Assembly: GCF_029892155.1 (NCBI RefSeq)
Contig: NZ_JARZAG010000017.1
Coordinates: forward strand, 115,665 to 179,664
Direction of reading: 5' to 3'
DNA from: Kitasatospora sp. GAS204B
GTDB taxonomy: Bacteria > Actinomycetota > Actinomycetes > Streptomycetales > Streptomycetaceae
DNA: 64,000 nucleotides
Shown one piece after another: positions 61,242 through 64,000 of this stretch (its first letter is position 1; each line of letters opens with the position of its first letter). A model generated the notes under the pieces. The model made no database searches. It saw nothing but the letters and a program-made list of their open reading frames with translations, and was not told the origin of the DNA. The position numbers and the translations under genes are program-made.

Positions 61242-62335
61242 CCCCTCGCGATGCCCGCACCGACGCCCGGGCGACGGATGCACAGCGGCGGCACGACCCC
61301 GCCGTCCGAGGGTTCGCCAGCGACAACTACGCCGGCATCCACCCCGAGATCCTCGCCGCGATCGCCCTGGCCAACGACGGCCACCAGATCGCCTACGGCG
61401 AGGACCAGTACACCGAGCACCTGCAGTCGGTCTTCAAGAAGCACTTCGGTGAGCAGGCCGAGGCCTACCCCGTCTTCAACGGCACCGGCGCCAACGTGGT
61501 CGCGCTGCAGGCCCTGCTGCCCCGCTGGGGCGCGGTGATCGCGGCCCAGAGCGCGCACATCAACGTCGACGAGTGCGGGGCGCCGGAGAAGGTCGCCGGG
61601 ATCAAGCTGCTCACCGTGCCCTCCCTGGACGGGAAGCTCACCCCCGAGCTGATCGACCAGCAGGCCTGGGGCTGGGACGACGAGCACCGGGCCGCCCCGC
61701 TCGCCGTCTCCATCGCCCAGAACACCGAACTCGGCACCCTCTACACCGCCGAGGAGGTCCGGGCGATCTGCGAGCACGCTCACGAGCGCGGCATGCTCGT
61801 CCACATGGACGGCTCGCGGCTGGCCAACGCGGCCGCCTCGCTCGGCCGCCCGTTCCGTGAGTTCACCACCGACGCCGGCGTCGACGTGCTCTCCTACGGC
61901 GGGACCAAGAACGGCCTGCTGCTCGGCGAGGTCGTGGTGGTGCTGAACCCGGAGAAGGTCCGGAACATCAAGTACCTGCGCAAGATGTCGATGCAGCTCG
62001 CCTCGAAGATGCGCTTCGTCTCCGTGCAGTTCGAGGCCCTGCTCACCGGCGATCTCTGGCTGCGCAACGCGGGCCACGCCAACGCGATGGCCAAGCGCCT
62101 GGAGGCGGCGGTCAAGGCGATCGAGGGCGTCACCCTGGTCCGCCCGGTGGAGGCCAACGCGGTCTTCGCGATCCTGCCGCGCGAGGTCAGCGAGCGGCTG
62201 CAGAAGCGTTACCGCTTCTACTTCTGGAATGAGCACACCGGCGAGGTGCGCTGGATGACCTCGTTCGACACCACGGAGGCGGACATCGACGCCTTCGCGG
62301 CGGCGATCGCGGAGGAGCTGGGCCGCGCGGCCTGA
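61238..62335 (+). CDS. Low-specificity L-threonine aldolase / beta-eliminating lyase
   Basis: A 365-residue PLP enzyme of fold type I. The Schiff-base lysine is Lys224 in SYGGTKNG, and FNGTGANVVALQ and HMDGSRLANAAASL are typical of threonine aldolases, which split L-threonine to glycine and acetaldehyde. The ATG at 61238 overlaps the SDR stop (ATGA); a GTG at 61223 is possible. It ends the DUF6421 operon. Confidence 0.92.
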   Translation: MTPRDARTDARATDAQRRHDPAVRGFASDNYAGIHPEILAAIALANDGHQIAYGEDQYTEHLQSVFKKHFGEQAEAYPVFNGTGANVVALQALLPRWGAVIAAQSAHINVDECGAPEKVAGIKLLTVPSLDGKLTPELIDQQAWGWDDEHRAAPLAVSIAQNTELGTLYTAEEVRAICEHAHERGMLVHMDGSRLANAAASLGRPFREFTTDAGVDVLSYGGTKNGLLLGEVVVVLNPEKVRNIKYLRKMSMQLASKMRFVSVQFEALLTGDLWLRNAGHANAMAKRLEAAVKAIEGVTLVRPVEANAVFAILPREVSERLQKRYRFYFWNEHTGEVRWMTSFDTTEADIDAFAAAIAEELGRAA

Positions 62336-62341
62336 TCCTGC

Positions 62342-62373
62342 CGTCGCCACGTCGCCACGTCGCCACGTCGCCA
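62342..62373. repeat. 8-bp tandem repeat, four copies
   Basis: CGTCGCCA is repeated four times without interruption just past the threonine aldolase stop codon, a simple-sequence tract likely to vary in length. Confidence 0.92.
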
Positions 62374-62374
62374 C

Positions 62375-62418
62375 GAAGAGCGGCCGGCCCGGGACACCGT
62401 CCCCGGCCGGCCGTTCTT
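62375..62418. terminator. Imperfect intrinsic terminator
   Basis: GAAGAGCGGCCGG pairs with CCGGCCGTTCTTC (one G-U pair), with the inner CCCGGG/CCCCGG extending the stem. It lies between the convergent threonine aldolase and alpha/beta hydrolase genes. Confidence 0.7.
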
Positions 62419-62425
62419 CGTTCCC

Positions 62426-62481
62426 CACTCAGCACTCAGCACTCAGCACTCAGCACTCAGCACTCAGTGCTCAGCACTCAG
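62426..62481. repeat. 7-bp CACTCAG tandem repeat, eight units
   Basis: Six perfect CACTCAG units are followed by TGCTCAG and another CACTCAG. The last unit contains the stop codon (TCA on this strand) of the alpha/beta hydrolase gene, so changes in copy number could alter its C-terminus. Confidence 0.93.
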
Positions 62482-63617
62482 TCGAGCAGCAGAGGCCAGA
62501 CCTCCTGTTCGGCAGTGGGCGCCCAGACGATGTCCCCGTGGCCGTAGCCCGGGACCACCCGGTAGTCGACCCGAGCCCCGCCCGCCCGGATCAGCCGGGC
62601 CCCGAGGTCGTGGTCGCCCCGGCCCAGCTCGGTGTTCACCCACCTCACGTCCGCGCGGATCGCCGACCAGTCGATCCGGTACACGTCGGTGCGTCCGGCC
62701 CACACGGCGGCCAGGTCCCGCAGCAGGGCGGTCGGCTGGACACCGCTGCCGAGCGCGGCGATCGCCCGGCGCCAGACGTCGAGCGGCGTGCGGTCGAGCG
62801 TGAAGCGGTCGGCGGCCGCCGTGGCGCCGAACTCGAAGTCGCCGCTGCTGTGGCCGCGGTGGTAGATCCAGTTCGCCGGGCCGGGCAGTCGGTTGGTGTG
62901 GGTCAGCGCGTAGTGCAACAGGCCGAGGTTGCCGAAGGTCGCGCCGCCGCCCGGACGGGGGACCGGGCTGCTGCCCTCGGGGTCGGCGGTGGCCCGGGCG
63001 GACAGCGCCTTGAGCCCCGGGTCGACGACGTGGAGCCCTTGGGCGAGCTGCTCCTGGAGCGCGGTGGTGAGCACGTCGGCGCGGGCGGCCAGTTCCGGCT
63101 CGACCTCCGGGTCATAGGGGCCCGTGGTGTCCAGGACGATGACGCGGCGCGGGTGTGCGTCGGCTTGCGCCGCGGTGTCGAGGGCGAGGGCGGCGCCGGC
63201 CGAGTGCCCGAGCAGGTCGTACGGCAGGCCGAGCGCCTCGTCGATGGCGGCGAGTACCGGCTGGACGTCACGCCGGTGGGCGGCCAGGCCCCAGTCGACG
63301 CAGAGCGGATCGATGTCCGGCAGCGTCAGCGCGTCCTCACGGGGCGTGATGCCGATGACGAGGTGCCCGTGATCGGTGAGGAAGCGGGCCAGGCTGCGGC
63401 TGTCCTGGGCGGTGCAGTAGCTCGCGGTGACGTTGAGCCCGCCGCCGGGCAGCAGCACGGTCACCCGGTGCGGGGGAGTGGCCGGCGCACCGGCCACCAG
63501 GTCGACGGCGACGGGCGTCCTGGAGCCCGGCAGGACGAGCCGATGGTGACCGGGATCCCCGCCGACCGCTGCCGGCTCGGCACTCAGAGCGCCGCCCAAC
63601 TTCTTGACCATGTCCAT
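62478..63617 (-). CDS. Alpha/beta hydrolase
   Basis: A 379-residue hydrolase. The nucleophile elbow is GHSAG with Ser139, and the catalytic histidine is in VPGYGHGDIVW near the C-terminus. Between them is a large cap region. There is no signal peptide. Three ATG codons (63623, 63617, 63611) are in frame; 63617 best fits the GGAGG spacing. It stands alone before the rRNA operon. Substrate unknown. Confidence 0.8.
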   Translation of the reverse strand: MDMVKKLGGALSAEPAAVGGDPGHHRLVLPGSRTPVAVDLVAGAPATPPHRVTVLLPGGGLNVTASYCTAQDSRSLARFLTDHGHLVIGITPREDALTLPDIDPLCVDWGLAAHRRDVQPVLAAIDEALGLPYDLLGHSAGAALALDTAAQADAHPRRVIVLDTTGPYDPEVEPELAARADVLTTALQEQLAQGLHVVDPGLKALSARATADPEGSSPVPRPGGGATFGNLGLLHYALTHTNRLPGPANWIYHRGHSSGDFEFGATAAADRFTLDRTPLDVWRRAIAALGSGVQPTALLRDLAAVWAGRTDVYRIDWSAIRADVRWVNTELGRGDHDLGARLIRAGGARVDYRVVPGYGHGDIVWAPTAEQEVWPLLLD

Positions 63618-63623
63618 GGCCAT

Positions 63624-64000
63624 TCCTCCCTCAGGTCGGCCCCCAGAATGCCGGACGAGCCGATTTGCTTGCAGCGGGCCGCTACCCGTACAGTTCCGGA
63701 GTCGCGCCGAGAGGGGCGGCTGAGTGAGTCGAGAAGATGAACTCCGGTAAATCGGAGTGAAACTGATCTGATAAGCTTTACGAAGTAAGAACGAAGCGCC
63801 CGGAGAGCTTGCGAGAGCGGCTTGAAGGAAGTGTCCGTTCCTTGAGAACTCAACAGCGTGCCAAAAGTCAACGCCAGATATGTTGACATCCCCGGCCTCG
63901 GTCACTTGATCGGGGTTGGAGATTCCTTTTGAAGTAAAACACTAGCGAGGACGCAGTGCACGAGGTCACCCTATTCCGGTGGTTGTCGTGCCGCTCAACG
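63624..64000 (+). promoter_or_regulatory. rRNA operon promoter and 16S leader
   Basis: The sequence has conserved streptomycete rRNA leader elements: AACTGATCTGATAAGCTTTA (a -10-like TGATAA), CGTTCCTTGAGAACTCAACA, GCGTGCCAAAAGTCAACGCC, AGATATGTTGACATCCCC and AGCGAGGACGC. These belong to the promoter, antitermination and RNase III processing region before 16S rRNA. The mature 16S gene (AGAGTTTGATCCTGGC) is not reached and should begin within roughly 50-100 bases after the window. Confidence 0.85.

Noticed and set aside
62426..62481. CRISPR array
   Set aside because: The units are 7 bases with no spacers; it is a simple tandem repeat.
63624..64000. 16S rRNA gene inside the window
   Set aside because: The conserved 16S 5' end is not present; only its promoter and leader are.
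1..64000. tRNA genes, prophage or integrative element
   Set aside because: No cloverleaf-like sequence, integrase or phage genes were seen in any intergenic region.

Overview
This window comes from a high-GC actinomycete chromosome, most likely a member of the Streptomycetaceae; the genus (Streptomyces, Kitasatospora or Streptacidiphilus) cannot be settled from sequence alone. The evidence is very high GC with third-position bias, frequent GTG/TTG starts, a hopanoid gene order like that of Streptomyces coelicolor, a conservon, a WhiJ/AbaA-type DUF397 locus, and a typical streptomycete rRNA leader at the right end.

Left part (1-10.4 kb): a hopanoid operon, entered in the middle of hpnE. It encodes a polyprenyl synthase, squalene-hopene cyclase, HpnG, HpnH, extra copies of the MEP-pathway enzymes IspG and Dxs, and a class III aminotransferase. 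Precursor supply, cyclisation and side-chain elaboration are therefore together. From 10.4 to 16.4 kb there are small cysteine-rich proteins, a MITE-like inverted-repeat element, a decayed gene, a FabG-like reductase, a fused tandem MarR regulator, an aldo/keto reductase, a LapA-like membrane protein and a LysR regulator.

Middle part (16.4-43.6 kb): a 630-residue proline/alanine-rich protein with repeated NPF motifs; a TetR regulator; an exported molybdopterin oxidoreductase with a cytochrome b partner; a NUDIX hydrolase; a serine hydrolase; aldehyde dehydrogenase plus DUF779; a class I terpene synthase divergent from a large LuxR-type ATPase regulator; galactose mutarotase; a complete conservon (cvnABCD-type); a secreted G1 glutamic peptidase; tyrosine catabolism genes hmgA-fahA; and a maltose locus (malEFG, alpha-glucosidase, MalR-like repressor) with CTTGCAG operators.

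Region 43.6-48 kb is the most novel part. It is a compact RiPP locus made of a 58-residue precursor with two FDNRPTWDN repeats, a radical SAM/SPASM maturase (frameshifted in this sequence), a pentapeptide-repeat-like protein, a protein with a possible HxD oxygenase motif, and a divergent XRE-TPR regulator. The FDN and WDN triads fit three-residue cyclophane chemistry (AmcA/AmcB-like).

Right part (48-64 kb): a resuscitation-promoting-factor cell-wall hydrolase behind a c-di-AMP (ydaO) riboswitch and a Crp-like palindrome; a CbiX-like protein; a WhiJ/AbaA-like DUF397/ATPase/XRE group; a TetR/MFS/MarR drug-efflux group sharing a TGCACGTGCA palindrome with the WhiJ-like group; an M56 peptidase and a DUF5134-like membrane protein; a DUF6421/SDR/threonine-aldolase operon; an alpha/beta hydrolase; and finally the leader of an rRNA operon whose 16S gene should begin just past the window.
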